Shown: positions 18,709-27,957, numbered from the stretch's first letter. The stretch is 64,000 nucleotides of DNA from Methylobacterium gregans (GCF_022179245.1 NZ_BPQM01000059.1:1-64000); one strand, 5' to 3'. Notes: generated by a model from the letters alone, not told the origin. A program made the numbers and translations.

Positions 18709-19542
18709 TCAGAAGATCCACCGGAAAGCCCGGCGGACTTGCCCGCGGCCGATGCGCCTGCCCTGCAGATGACGGTGCAGGACCCGGTCCACCGCATCCG
18801 CGGACTGGCCATACTCCGCCGCGCACTCGGCGGCGCGCGCGCGCGGCAGGCTGGAGCGCTCCACCAGATAGGCGAACGCGCGGCGGTCGGAGCCGTAGGC
18901 AAGACAGAGAAGGTTGTAGAGGCGCTGGGCGAAGGGTCCGTGGGAATCGGCCAGAACCGTCTCTTCCATCGCTTCCTCGGCCGCAAAGCTCCTGAACAGG
19001 TACGCCCCCCCGTCGATCACGCGGCGGGCCTCCTCGGGCGGAAGGCGGAGGACGACCAGGGCCGCGAACTGGTCGGCCGCATCCTCCTCGCGGCCGAGGA
19101 CCGGAATATCAAGGATGTCGAACAGCGCGTGGCCGACCTCGTGGAGGAAGACCTGCGCCAACCCGCCGAAGATGGCGGCCTGCCGGGTCACGCCGCCGGG
19201 CGTGACGGTGGCCGGCGCGCGAGCGCGCACATCCCGGACATAGTCGTAACAAACGGTCACGGTCCGATCGCGCGCCGCGTACCACGCATCCGGCTCGCCG
19301 CCGCATGCGCCCATCCGCAGCGTCAGCGTGCGGGGCAGCCGGAGATTCGAGAGCAGGTTTTGAAGCCCTTCGAGCACCCGGCGCTCCCTTACCTCGTGGT
19401 AGATCTCCTTCGCCTCGCCCGGCGCCGGATTCTCGTAGACGATCCGAACTCTCGGCCTTGCTCCTGCCTCCGCCCTGACCGGCAGAGCACACGCGAGCCC
19501 CAGCAGAAGCAAAGCGGGACCGATGTAGCAGCGCATCAGCAT
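18709..19542 (-). CDS. DUF4344-type putative metallopeptidase (HEVGH)
   Basis: This secreted protein of about 277 residues has a strong signal peptide (CYIGPALLLLGLACALPVRA). It shows the DUF4344 pattern: KEIYHEVRERRVLEGLQNLL, MGACGGEPDAWYAARDRTVT, VFLHEVGHALFDIL as the zinc-binding HExxH, and LGREEDAADQFAALVVL. It is clearly paralogous to the protein at 4201-5130, which has HESSH, but keeps the more canonical Gly before the second His. The start at 19542 follows GAGGG by 7 bases. The substrate is unknown. It is the first gene of the minus-strand block of exported and membrane proteins. Confidence 0.87.
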   Translation of the reverse strand: MLMRCYIGPALLLLGLACALPVRAEAGARPRVRIVYENPAPGEAKEIYHEVRERRVLEGLQNLLSNLRLPRTLTLRMGACGGEPDAWYAARDRTVTVCYDYVRDVRARAPATVTPGGVTRQAAIFGGLAQVFLHEVGHALFDILDIPVLGREEDAADQFAALVVLRLPPEEARRVIDGGAYLFRSFAAEEAMEETVLADSHGPFAQRLYNLLCLAYGSDRRAFAYLVERSSLPRARAAECAAEYGQSADAVDRVLHRHLQGRRIGRGQVRRAFRWIF

Positions 19543-20194
19543 CGTCCGGCCCTCAGCTCTGGCCAAGCCGAGGCGGTGACAGCTACAGCAGCCACGAGCC
19601 CACGCTTGTTCCGATGAGACGGCGGCAGCCGCGGCGCGGCGCTCGTTCTCCGCATCGCCCCTCATCCGGACCGATCCGACGCATCGAAGCCTGCATCTGG
19701 GTGCTTTCGTAACCCCGATGTGGGTCCGACTATCTGTGCGGACCCGACAGCGCATCGTCGCAGATTCGCCGCAGCACGAAGGTCGTGGCCGGCGGCTGAT
19801 GAATGGAAAAATGATATCATCGAACCGAACATCTTAAAATTTAGGGATAAAGCTACGAGTAGCGAAAATCATCGCAGCGATTTGTTCGCATCGGCTCGAT
19901 ATAATGCGGTTCATATCAAAAATTAACATATAATATAATTAGATCGTACTGGAAGATTTCGTGCACGATGTCCTGTTCTCTACAGATTTGACCTTGCACG
20001 CACAAAGACAACGCATGCTTCCGCGCGCGAGCTTCACGCGCGCGGGCGGATCGCGATCAACGGCGTCTGCGGTCCGGCACAGAGAGCACCCAAGCTGAGA
20101 GGCTCCATCCTCAAGGTCAGCGACCGAAAAATACTGCTTTCGCGTCGGTCAATGTGCTGAAAGTTCTGGATCTGTTGAAGGTTATCTGTACGTC
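19543..20194. other. Intergenic region, 650 bp, partly AT-rich
   Basis: The part from about 19800 to 19960 is AT-rich and has the look of promoter DNA. A perfect 9-bp hairpin, CCGCGCGCG (20021-20029) with CGCGCGCGG (20037-20045) around a 7-base loop, follows, without a T-run. No supported gene is seen. Confidence 0.5.
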
Positions 20195-20499
20195 ATGCTG
20201 AAATCGGTCGAAGATCGGCAAGCGGTCGCTTGCGAACCCTCCGCCTCCCCACTCAGGACAGAATGCAGGAACTCAATGGATCTCGTTCACGGCTCCGCCG
20301 TGCGGGCGATCTGCGAAGTTCTGCTCGCACTCGATGTTGAGCCGGACGAACTCTTGCGCCTTAGCGGATTCTCCTCGCAAGGCGGCATCTCCGCGGATGC
20401 TACCTCGTTCGCCGCGCTCGGCTGTCTGACGGCGCTCTGCGTGAAGCGGACACGCTGTTCGCTTTTCGGGCTCATGGTCGGCCAGCGCACGACCCTGTC
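20195..20499 (+). pseudogene. AraC family regulator, N-terminal fragment cut by IS21 remnant
   Basis: About 100 residues match the N-terminal effector domain of the AraC regulator at 2507. The common blocks include ALGCLTALCVKRTRCSLFGL and MVGQRTTLS against GLLVGQRTALS in the intact paralogue. Immediately after TTLS the sequence switches to an IS21-type terminus at 20500, so the rest of the effector domain and the whole DNA-binding domain are lost. No continuation of the AraC gene is visible on the other side of the IS remnant, which implies a deletion as well as an insertion. The remaining frame runs on to 20707 through IS sequence and is not functional as a regulator. Confidence 0.8.
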
Positions 20500-20800
20500 T
20501 GTCAATCGGCGTCCAAAAAGGACCCAGGATCGGCGTCCGAAAGGGACCCACCGGCTGCCGCGCATGAGCGCCAACGTAGAGGCCGATGGCGCGCAGCCGG
20601 TCGGGTCAGCGAAGCGCCATCGGCCTCATCTCCAGTCTGACGCCGGACCGGCTCTCAGCCCCGCGAAGCAATCGGCACTTAGCTGCGCGTCTTCAGCCGC
20701 GAGTTGACGTTGTCCGTCTCCAGGATGTCGCAGTGGTGCGTGAGCCGGTCGAGCAGCGCCGTCGTCATCTTCGCGTCCCCGAACACGCTCGGCGACCGAG
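20500..20800 (-). mobile_element. IS21-family element remnant (one end plus 3' istB)
   Basis: One terminus begins at 20500 with TGTCAATCGG. It contains two copies of a subterminal repeat, ATCGGCGTCC followed by a poly-purine run and GGACCC (about 20504-20526 and 20529-20549), the multiple-terminal-repeat arrangement of IS21 elements. Inward of it on the minus strand lies the 3' end of istB. The transposase istA, most of istB and the other terminus are absent. The remnant sits in the AraC gene, so it marks both the insertion and a later deletion. Confidence 0.8.
20679..20800 (-). pseudogene. istB: IstB-like ATPase, C-terminal fragment
   Basis: Translating the minus strand gives [20 protein letters not shown] followed by CDILETDN and a short tail before a TAA stop at 20679-20681. 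This is the highly conserved C-terminal segment of the IS21 helper ATPase IstB. The Walker A and B regions are missing, so it is a relic. It lies about 180 bp from the recognised IS terminus, the normal distance. Confidence 0.85.
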
Positions 20801-20991
20801 CTAGGCCCCGGAATGCTGAGAAAGTGGCGCCCTGTGCCCGTCGTCATCATTCTACCTGCCAGGGTTCGGGCGCTCCGTCTCGACGGGCGCTTCGCTGAGT
20901 CTCTCCTGCATTCATACTAGGATTTTTTAGCCATGATTTTGTCGACGATTTGAAGAATCGACGGCTCGCCTAAGCGCTGGTACGCAAAGGG

Positions 20992-21798
20992 ATGAGCCGG
21001 ACCGATGTAGAATTTGACGATCATGCCGCGATCCACGCTGCTGCGTCTGAGCGATCGGGCGCTGGGGAGAGCAAGGCTCTCCCTCTCGCTCACGGTGTCG
21101 TTGAACGAAGCGATGCGGAACCGCTCGCACCGACCCGACATGGAGAGCTACTGGCGCGAGTGCGCGACTACATCGTGGAAGGCGAATTGACGGCTGGTGC
21201 CCGGATTCCTGAGCGGCTGCTCTGTGAACGCTTCGGTGTTTCTCGTACGCCGTTGCGGGAAGCTCTCAAGGTTCTCGCTTCGGAGGGCTTGATCGAGCTT
21301 CTGCCCAACAGAGGCGCTAGAGTTCGCCTGATCGGCGAAAGCGAGTTGACCGAATTGTTCGATGTCATGGGTGGGCTCGAGGCGCTTGCCGGACGCCTTG
21401 CATGCGAAAGGATCGGTGAGGAGGAGTTTGCTGCCATCGAGCACCTTCATCACACCATGTACGCTCATTTTCTACGTCGCAATCTCCATGGATATTTTTC
21501 TTGTAATCAGGCCATTCACGAGGCTATCGTAGCGGCGGCCGGAAATAAAATACTAAGTTCAACCTACAAAACTTTTGCAGACCGCGTTCGACGCGCGCGC
21601 TACACTGCGAATATCGACAAGGACCGTAATCGTTGGACAGAGGCGATGCGGGAACACGAAGCCATTCTTGATGCTCTCCGCAGGCGGCAGGGTGCCGAGC
21701 TAAGTGATATCCTCTTCATACACCTGCGTAACAAGCTTATGGCTGCAGAACATCAGGAGGTGGAAATATCCGATGGCCTTTCGCCACCAGACAACTGA
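20992..21798 (+). CDS. GntR family regulator (FCD subfamily)
   Basis: This regulator of 268 residues has a winged helix-turn-helix at about 45-115 (ARIPERLLCERFGVSRTPLR, EALKVLASEGLIELLPNRGA) and a C-terminal FCD ligand domain (about 120-255) with NQAIHEAIVAAAGN and REHEAILDALRR supplying the usual metal/ligand His and Asp positions. Members sense small organic acids such as lactate, glycolate or pyruvate. It lies 350 bp upstream of, and points towards, a large FAD/Fe-S hydroxy-acid-type dehydrogenase, which is the likely target. The N-terminal 45 residues are not conserved in character; ATG 20992 is the only reasonable start before the HTH. Confidence 0.88.
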   Translation: MSRTDVEFDDHAAIHAAASERSGAGESKALPLAHGVVERSDAEPLAPTRHGELLARVRDYIVEGELTAGARIPERLLCERFGVSRTPLREALKVLASEGLIELLPNRGARVRLIGESELTELFDVMGGLEALAGRLACERIGEEEFAAIEHLHHTMYAHFLRRNLHGYFSCNQAIHEAIVAAAGNKILSSTYKTFADRVRRARYTANIDKDRNRWTEAMREHEAILDALRRRQGAELSDILFIHLRNKLMAAEHQEVEISDGLSPPDN

Positions 21799-22151
21799 CG
21801 CACCGGCGGCGCCGGATCTATAAATCATCCATTATCCCCGGTTCTGCGAACTGGATCGGATCATCCAGACTCTGCGCGTTCGGTTGGGGACGACGGCTTC
21901 CAGGCGACGCATAGGCTGACTCGAGGCCACTCAGGTACGACATTGCGCATTGAAGCTGCTCGCTCTCGTGCGCCTTTGGCTGCGACAGGCTCGCGCACGC
22001 ATGTAAGCCTTCCAGGCCAGACACGGACCACTCTATTTTAAGTGCATGCGATGTTTATGGAGGCGCTCGGCTTTTGTGTGTTATTGCATGCAGAGCTGCA
22101 GCTCGGCATGGGTGAAAAACGACCGAGCGCTCCGACCAAAGGGAGTCTGAT
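21799..22151. other. Intergenic region upstream of the FAD dehydrogenase
   Basis: This stretch of 353 bp separates the GntR gene from the dehydrogenase. Apart from the paired TGCATGC sites near its right end and the GGGAG ribosome-binding site at 22141, nothing is recognised. Confidence 0.45.
22043..22092 (+). promoter_or_regulatory. Paired TGCATGC palindromes, candidate operator
   Basis: TGCATGC occurs at 22043-22049 and again, as the perfect palindrome TGCATGCA, at 22085-22092. The two are about 42 bp (four helical turns) apart and end 60 bp before the dehydrogenase start. Paired palindromes on one DNA face suit a dimeric GntR regulator such as the one encoded upstream. The assignment is inference. 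Confidence 0.4.
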
Positions 22152-25088
22152 GTGAACGCCTTGACGCAGCGCAGCGCGGTGAGAGCTGACAATTCGCGCG
22201 ATGATTCTCTCGCTCTTCAGCTGCGGAGCGCCATCCAAGGCGAGGTCAGCTTTGACCCGTTCACGCGTGGGCGCTACAGCACGGATGCCTCGATCTATCA
22301 GATCATGCCGACCGGCGTGGTCCTGCCCCGGAGCGCGGACGACGTGGCGGCCTGCCTGCGCGTAGCGGCCCAGCATGGCGTGCCGGTGATCCTGCGCGGG
22401 GGCGGTACCTCGCAGAACGGGCAACCGATCGGGTCCGGCCTCGTCCTCGACTGCTCGCGCCACTTCAACGGCATTCGCGCCTACGATCCGGAGAACGGCA
22501 CTGTCACGGTCGAGCCCGGGCTCGTGCTGGAACGGCTCAATACGCGGCTGAAGGCCGACGGATGGTTCTTCCCCGTGGAGCCCTCGACGGCGAGCCGCTG
22601 CACCATCGGCGGCATGGCCGGCAACAACTCATGCGGTGCCCGCTCGCTGCGCTACGGCAAGATGAGTGACAACGTGCTCAGCGTCGAGGCGCTCTTCCAC
22701 GACGGCGAACCCTTTGCCTTTGCGCTGACTGGTAGCGAGGACGATGGTGTCACCGGCTCGGGTCGTGCCGCCGACCTCGCCCGACGGATGCTGGCGCTGG
22801 CGGAGAGCCATCGCGACGAGATCGAGCGGATCTATCCGAAGGTGCAGCGCCGGGTCGGCGGCTACAACCTCGACAGCTTGATCGAGGCCCGCCCGAACCT
22901 CGCCCACCTGCTGGTCGGCTCCGAGGGGACGCTTGCCGCCACAACTGCGGTGACGCTGAAGCTCTCGCGGCTGCCCGCCCACCGGGTGATGGGCGTGTGC
23001 CACTTTCCCTCCTTCCGGGCTGCGATGGAGACCACACGGGCCATCGTCGACCTCGCGCCGGTGGCGGTGGAACTCGTCGATAACAATGTGCTGGTGCTCG
23101 GTGCCGACATCCCGCTGTTCCGCACCACGCTCGCCGACATCACGCGCGGGCAGCCGAACTGCCTGTTGCTGACGGAGTTCGCGGGCGATGACCTCGCGGC
23201 TCTGAGGCGGGACCTGAAGCGCCTGGACGCCTGCATGAGCGACCACGGCTTTCCCGACGCGGTAGTCGAGGTAGTCGAGCCAGCCCGGCAGCGCACCGTC
23301 TGGGAGGTCCGCGAGGCCTGCCTGAATATCATGATGTCGATGAAGGGTGACGCCAAGCCCGTCTCCTTCATCGAGGATTGCGCGGTGCCGCTTGAGCGCC
23401 TGGCCGACTACACCGACGCCGTCACGGAGGTGTTCTCGAAGCATGGCACCCGCGGCACATGGTACGCACACGCCTCGGTCGGCTGCCTACACGTGCGCCC
23501 GATTCTCGACATGAAGCAGAGCGGCGACGTCGCCCGGATGCGTGCGATTGCCGAGGAGACGGCCGAGCTGGTGCGTTACTACAAGGGCTCCTACTCGGGT
23601 GAACACGGCGACGGGATCTCGCGCTCGGAGTTCGTCGAACCGCTGTTCGGCGCGCGTCTAACCCGGGCTTTCGAGATGGTGAAGGACGGGTTCGACCCCG
23701 GCAACCATCTCAATCCCGGCAAGATCGTCCGGGCACCGAAATTCGACGACCGCTCGCTTTTCCGCTTCAAACCTGCCTATGCCGTGCAGCCGATGCAGAC
23801 CGCCCTCGACTGGTCGGATTGGGGCGGGTTCGGGCCAGCGGTCGAGATGTGCAACAATAACGGCACCTGCCGGAAGCTCGCCGGCGGGGCGATGTGCCCA
23901 TCCTACCGGGCAACGCGCGAGGAGCAGCATCTCACGCGCGGCCGTGCCAACTCACTGCGGCTCGCGATCTCGGGCCAGCTCGGTGAGGGCGCCTTCACCA
24001 GCCCGGAGATGAAGCGGACGCTCGACCTCTGCGTTTCCTGCAAGGCCTGCCGCCGGGAATGCCCGACCGGCGTCGACATGGCGAAGATGAAGATCGAGTT
24101 CCTGCACCACTATCACGCCCGCCACGGCCTGCCGCTGCGCGAGCGGCTGGTGGCCGAGCTGCCGCGCTATGCCGGCGTCGCGGCTGCTCTCGCCCCGCTC
24201 CTCAACCTGCGCGATCGGGTACCGGCACTAGCCCGTCTGTCCGAGCGTGTCGCAGGCCTCTCCGCCCGTCGCTCGCTGCCGCGCTGGGGCCGGCCCTGGC
24301 AGGAGACAGGTGAGTTCGCCCATCCGCAGGACGTCGCGGGGGAGTTTCGCGACATCGTCCTGTTTGGCGACACCTTCAATCGCGCCTTCGAGCCGGAGAA
24401 CCTCGAGGCGGCCGAACGGGTTCTGCGGACCGCGGGCTATCGCCTGCACCGAGTCGCCGCGCCCCGTGGGCGGCGCCCGCTTTGCTGCGGCCGGACCTAT
24501 CTGGCCTCGGGCCAGACCGAGCAGGCGCGTGCTGAGGCGCGCCGCACCCTCGCGGCCCTGCTGCCCTACGTCCGGGCCGGTGCCCGCATCGTGGGGCTGG
24601 AGCCGTCCTGTCTGTTCACCTTCCGCGACGAGTTTCTGGCGCTGCTGCCCGGTGATGAGGCTCGCACGCTCGCCGGGAGCGCGGTGCTCTTCGAGGAACT
24701 GCTCGCCACCGACCTCGCGGCGGGCCGGATCGCGCTGAAGCTTGCAAACCAGGGCGGCCGGGTGGCACATTTGCACGGGCATTGCCACCAGAAATCGTTC
24801 GGTGCGATGGGCGCTGTCGAGACCGTGCTGCGACGGATCCCGGGCCTCGATCTAAGGGTGGTCGAATCGAGCTGCTGCGGCATGGCGGGAGCCTTCGGCT
24901 ACCGGGCCGACACGATCGACGTGTCCTTCGCGATGGCCGAGCTGTCCCTGTTTCCCGCGCTCCGGGCGGCCGGCCCGGACGATCTCGTGGTGGCCGACGG
25001 CACAAGCTGCCGCCACCAGATCCACGACGGTCTGGGCCGGCGGGCCGAGCACGTCGCCCGTGTGCTAGACCAAGCGCTGCAGAGCTAG
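22152..25088 (+). CDS. FAD-binding and Fe-S dehydrogenase (D-2-hydroxyacid / YdiJ-like)
   Basis: This protein of 978 residues fuses an FAD oxidase of the glycolate/D-lactate type to an Fe-S module. The FAD-binding PCMH domain spans about 40-240 (PTGVVLPRSADDVAACLRVA, GGGTSQNGQPIG, IGGMAGNNSCGARSLRYGKM), and the FAD-linked C-terminal domain ends near GEHGDGISRSEF and NPGKIV. Two ferredoxin-like clusters follow (CNNNGTCRK...MCPSYRATREE; CVSCKACRRECPTGVDM), then CCG domains (PLCCGRTY, HGHCHQKSFG, VESSCCGMAGAFGY) typical of GlpC/GlcF-like subunits. Such enzymes oxidise a D-2-hydroxyacid and pass electrons to the quinone pool. The GTG start has GGGAG 7 bases upstream. The upstream GntR gene suggests substrate-induced control. 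Confidence 0.9.
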   Translation: MNALTQRSAVRADNSRDDSLALQLRSAIQGEVSFDPFTRGRYSTDASIYQIMPTGVVLPRSADDVAACLRVAAQHGVPVILRGGGTSQNGQPIGSGLVLDCSRHFNGIRAYDPENGTVTVEPGLVLERLNTRLKADGWFFPVEPSTASRCTIGGMAGNNSCGARSLRYGKMSDNVLSVEALFHDGEPFAFALTGSEDDGVTGSGRAADLARRMLALAESHRDEIERIYPKVQRRVGGYNLDSLIEARPNLAHLLVGSEGTLAATTAVTLKLSRLPAHRVMGVCHFPSFRAAMETTRAIVDLAPVAVELVDNNVLVLGADIPLFRTTLADITRGQPNCLLLTEFAGDDLAALRRDLKRLDACMSDHGFPDAVVEVVEPARQRTVWEVREACLNIMMSMKGDAKPVSFIEDCAVPLERLADYTDAVTEVFSKHGTRGTWYAHASVGCLHVRPILDMKQSGDVARMRAIAEETAELVRYYKGSYSGEHGDGISRSEFVEPLFGARLTRAFEMVKDGFDPGNHLNPGKIVRAPKFDDRSLFRFKPAYAVQPMQTALDWSDWGGFGPAVEMCNNNGTCRKLAGGAMCPSYRATREEQHLTRGRANSLRLAISGQLGEGAFTSPEMKRTLDLCVSCKACRRECPTGVDMAKMKIEFLHHYHARHGLPLRERLVAELPRYAGVAAALAPLLNLRDRVPALARLSERVAGLSARRSLPRWGRPWQETGEFAHPQDVAGEFRDIVLFGDTFNRAFEPENLEAAERVLRTAGYRLHRVAAPRGRRPLCCGRTYLASGQTEQARAEARRTLAALLPYVRAGARIVGLEPSCLFTFRDEFLALLPGDEARTLAGSAVLFEELLATDLAAGRIALKLANQGGRVAHLHGHCHQKSFGAMGAVETVLRRIPGLDLRVVESSCCGMAGAFGYRADTIDVSFAMAELSLFPALRAAGPDDLVVADGTSCRHQIHDGLGRRAEHVARVLDQALQS

Positions 25089-25514
25089 CCAAATGACGCA
25101 GCTTTGACCGAGATAAGAGCAATTCGAGCAAGTTGCCAGCCCCTACCGGTTCTTACTAAACATCCGTGCTTTACCTTGTGGTTGTCCGCTGTAGGCTGTG
25201 TCTAAGGGGGGTATGTGCGATGCTGTGTATAATATTGTGGTGCATATAATATATTACCGCGTTTGCTTCAGAGGGAGTCGGCGCATTTTCAATGCCGATT
25301 ATGGGTATGGGAACTAAGTTCTTATCTTTGGAGCAGTGCTTAGGTCGTTCTGCTGCCTGCGGCCGGATGATCGCAGCGCATATTGCTGAATTACTAAGCA
25401 TTACGATCTTAATCACCCCTAAGATCTGCTCGATGCAGATAGTAGAGCAGATGTAAGCCAGCCTGTGGCTACCAAGCTCGCTTTGAATTGGCTAGCGTGC
25501 GGCAGAATTGATTC
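25089..25514. other. Intergenic region between convergent genes
   Basis: This 426-bp, relatively AT-rich stretch separates two convergent genes. It contains an 8-bp inverted repeat, ATCTGCTC (25424-25431) with GAGCAGAT (25445-25452) and a 13-base loop, which could end transcription of one of them. No gene is supported. Confidence 0.5.
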
Positions 25515-25991
25515 TCAGTCAACGTAGGCGCCCGCACCGACGAGAGCGGTAGTTCCGCTGATCGTCACGCCGCGAAGATAGCTCCACTTCACGACCGGTA
25601 TCGTACCCCCGGGCTTGGGAAACATGTAGTCGACCCAGCCTGACCCGTATCTCTTCACGACGTCCACGAAATCTCTGTGAAAGCGTTTTCCGTCTGCGTC
25701 GCGCTCATCGATCCAGTTCCGTCCCTCACGATGCGGATGCGCCGCGTTGAACAAAACGTTCCCTGAGAGGTCCATGGCGAACAGATAGAGGTCGTCGTGC
25801 CGCCATGGACTGTTCGGCTTCCTGAATTCCTCGAACGCCCCCGGGCCCCGACGGTCCAAGAACTCGGCGGCCGCATCGACGAGATTCTCGATCTCGGCGG
25901 CTTCGTGCGCCCGGGGAACGGCCTTCTGCGCGAGCGCGGGAGCCATGAGGAGCAGAAGCAGAAAGGGCCAGGTCAGGAGGACGCCGCGCAT
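25515..25991 (-). CDS. Exported single-Cache-domain protein
   Basis: This protein of 158 residues has a signal peptide (GVLLTWPFLLLLLMAPALA). The rest resembles a single sCache_2-type sensor domain: ENLVDAAAEFLDRRGPGAFE, DLYLFAMDLSGNVLFNAAHP, GRNWIDERDADGKRFHRDFV and GSGWVDYMFPKPG are the family's typical blocks. In other proteins this fold binds small ligands and sits in front of a kinase or chemotaxis domain; here it stands alone as a periplasmic protein. The start at 25991 has AGAGG 8 bases upstream. Ligand and partner are unknown; free Cache proteins are often linked to hydroxyacid or amino-acid sensing. Confidence 0.8.
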   Translation of the reverse strand: MRGVLLTWPFLLLLLMAPALAQKAVPRAHEAAEIENLVDAAAEFLDRRGPGAFEEFRKPNSPWRHDDLYLFAMDLSGNVLFNAAHPHREGRNWIDERDADGKRFHRDFVDVVKRYGSGWVDYMFPKPGGTIPVVKWSYLRGVTISGTTALVGAGAYVD

Positions 25992-26266
25992 GGCTGTGCC
26001 TCTTGTGAGTCGGATGGTGCCTGCTACCGAGAACCCTCGCTTCAGAAGCATACTCGCGGCATAGATCGAAACAAGTCTTCAGAGCAGCTTGGCGCAGGGG
26101 CCCGTCACGGGCGCACAGCGGCGTTCTGGAAGGCAAAAATCCACGCGACAGGCCGACTTGATTCGGCTATAAGACTCGTTGATTGCGCATGAAAGCTTAG
26201 CGATAGGCGTCCAGTTGGATGTCCGAAGTCAGTCGCGGGCGTGTCTTCCCAACGGAGGGCTATGCG

Positions 26267-27058
26267 ATGGCCGGTTTCCACACCGTCTCTCAGCGGCCGA
26301 ATCTGGTGCGCGCGCCCGTGCGTCGCATCGGCCTTGACGATCTTCGGGTCGCCCTGCGGAAGGGCCTGGACGATTTCGTCGCTATGCCGACACACGCCCT
26401 CTTTCTCATCGCCATCTATCCGGTCGCGGGCGTGCTCATCGCGGCCGCGACGTTTGAGAACGACGTCGTGCCGCTGATGTTTCCGCTGGCGTCGGGCTTC
26501 GCCCTGCTCGGCCCCTTCGCGGCGGTAGGGCTCTACGAGATGAGCCGACGACGGGAACAAGGCCACGACATCGGTTGGATCAACGCCTACGCGCCTCTGA
26601 CCGGTCGGCCCGCACAGGCCATCGGCGTGGTCGCCCTGGCCCTCGCGCTGCTCTTCGTCGCTTGGCTGATCGCCGCAATGGCCTTGTACTGGACTCTCTA
26701 CGGTGAGGCGCGTCAGGACTCTGTATTTGGCTTCCTGAAGGAGGTTCTGACGACGCCGAAAGGCTGGACGCTCATCGTGGTCGGGAATCTCGTCGGTGCT
26801 GCCTTCTCACTGATCGCGCTGGCCATCAGCGCCGTCTCCTTCCCGCTGATCATCGACCGTGGCACCGATGCCGGGACGGCCATCGCGACATCCGTCGCGC
26901 TCGTTCAGCAGAACCCGGGCACGATGGTGGTCTGGGGGCTCATCGTCGCGGGTCTCCTCGTTCTGGGGATGCTGCCCCTGTTCGTGGGGCTCGCCCTGGT
27001 CCTGCCAATCCTCGGTCACGCCACATGGCATCTCTACCGGCGAGCCGTCGTGTCCTGA
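26267..27058 (+). CDS. DUF2189 integral membrane protein linked to cytochrome oxidase
   Basis: This membrane protein of 263 residues has about six helices (ALFLIAIYPVAGVLIAA, FPLASGFALLGPFAAVGLYE, VVALALALLFVAWLIAAMAL, IVVGNLVGAAFSLIALAISA and others) and matches the DUF2189 family by its arrangement FALLGPFAAVGLYEMSRRRE and the following loop. An ATG with a near-ideal GGAGGG 7 bases upstream sets the start at 26267. It lies 59 bp before the oxidase subunit II gene in the same direction. DUF2189 genes are frequently found beside haem-copper oxidase genes, so a role in assembly or as an accessory subunit is inferred. Confidence 0.85.
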   Translation: MAGFHTVSQRPNLVRAPVRRIGLDDLRVALRKGLDDFVAMPTHALFLIAIYPVAGVLIAAATFENDVVPLMFPLASGFALLGPFAAVGLYEMSRRREQGHDIGWINAYAPLTGRPAQAIGVVALALALLFVAWLIAAMALYWTLYGEARQDSVFGFLKEVLTTPKGWTLIVVGNLVGAAFSLIALAISAVSFPLIIDRGTDAGTAIATSVALVQQNPGTMVVWGLIVAGLLVLGMLPLFVGLALVLPILGHATWHLYRRAVVS

Positions 27059-27117
27059 CGGCCTCCCGAAACCGCAACGGCCTGCCCCGGCGGCTTGGCG
27101 GGGCGCGGGAGGAAGTG

Positions 27118-27957
27118 ATGGCGCTGATCCTGATCCTGATTGCCGTTGGCTCCGTGGCGTTCCACCTGTTGAGCCCGTGGTGGTGGACGCCGATCGCGTC
27201 GAACTGGAGCTACATCGACACCACGCTGATCATCACGTTCTGGATTACCGGCGCCGTCTTCGTCGCGATCGTGCTGTTTATGGCCTACTGCCTGTGGCGC
27301 TTCCGCCACCGGCCGGGGCGGCGGGCCGCCTACGAGCCGGAGAGCCCCCGCCTGGAGGGCTGGCTCACGGCGGTGACGGCGCTCGGCATCGCGGCCATGC
27401 TCGCTCCGGGCCTCGTCGTCTGGAGCCAGTTCGTGCGAACGCCGGCGGACGCCGTCGAGGTCGAGATCCTCGCCCAGCAATGGCGGTGGAGCTTCCGCCT
27501 GCCCGGAGCCGACGGCCGTCTCGGCGCCGCCGACATCCGCCATGTCGGAGACGACAATCCGCTCGGCATCAATCCCCAGGACAGGGCTGGCCAGGACGAC
27601 ATCGTGATCGACGGGGGCGATCTGCACCTAGCCCTTGGCCGGCCCGTGAGGGTTCTGATGCGCTCCTACGACGTGGTCCACAATTTCTACGTCCCGGAAT
27701 TCCGCGCCAAGATGGACATCATTCCCGGCATGGTGACCCACTTCTGGTTCACGCCGAGCCGAACGGGGGCCTTCGACGCCATCTGCAACGAGGTCTGCGG
27801 CACCAGCCACTACGCCATGCGCGGTCGCGTCGTCGTGGAGGACGAGCCTGCCTTCCGCGAATGGATCGACCGGCAGGAAACCGTCTCGCAACGCGCCGCC
27901 CGATCCACCGGGACGCGCGAGGCCGGCCTCCACCCGCCCGCGACGGACGTGCGGTGA
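27118..27957 (+). CDS. coxM: Cytochrome c oxidase subunit II (CoxM type)
   Basis: This 279-residue subunit has two N-terminal membrane helices and a periplasmic cupredoxin domain. The binuclear CuA ligands are all present: H188 in DVVHNFYVPEF, then C223, C227, H231 and M234 in CNEVCGTSHYAMRG. There is no fused haem c domain. It accepts electrons from cytochrome c and passes them to subunit I. GGGAGGAAGTG precedes the ATG at 27118. The order II-I-III-III matches the coxMNOP alternative oxidase described in Bradyrhizobium japonicum. The stop overlaps a possible GTG start of subunit I, so the genes are tightly coupled. Confidence 0.93.
   Translation: MALILILIAVGSVAFHLLSPWWWTPIASNWSYIDTTLIITFWITGAVFVAIVLFMAYCLWRFRHRPGRRAAYEPESPRLEGWLTAVTALGIAAMLAPGLVVWSQFVRTPADAVEVEILAQQWRWSFRLPGADGRLGAADIRHVGDDNPLGINPQDRAGQDDIVIDGGDLHLALGRPVRVLMRSYDVVHNFYVPEFRAKMDIIPGMVTHFWFTPSRTGAFDAICNEVCGTSHYAMRGRVVVEDEPAFREWIDRQETVSQRAARSTGTREAGLHPPATDVR

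Noticed and set aside
20021..20045. A 9-bp GC hairpin as a Rho-independent terminator
   Set aside because: It has no T-run and no gene ends close by on either strand.
20917..21024. A minus-strand frame with a protein-like end (KFYIGPAHPFAYQRLGEPSI) overlapping the GntR start
   Set aside because: It looks more protein-like than a typical shadow, but it is short, lacks a recognisable family and overlaps the N-terminus of a well-supported regulator, so I did not call it a gene.
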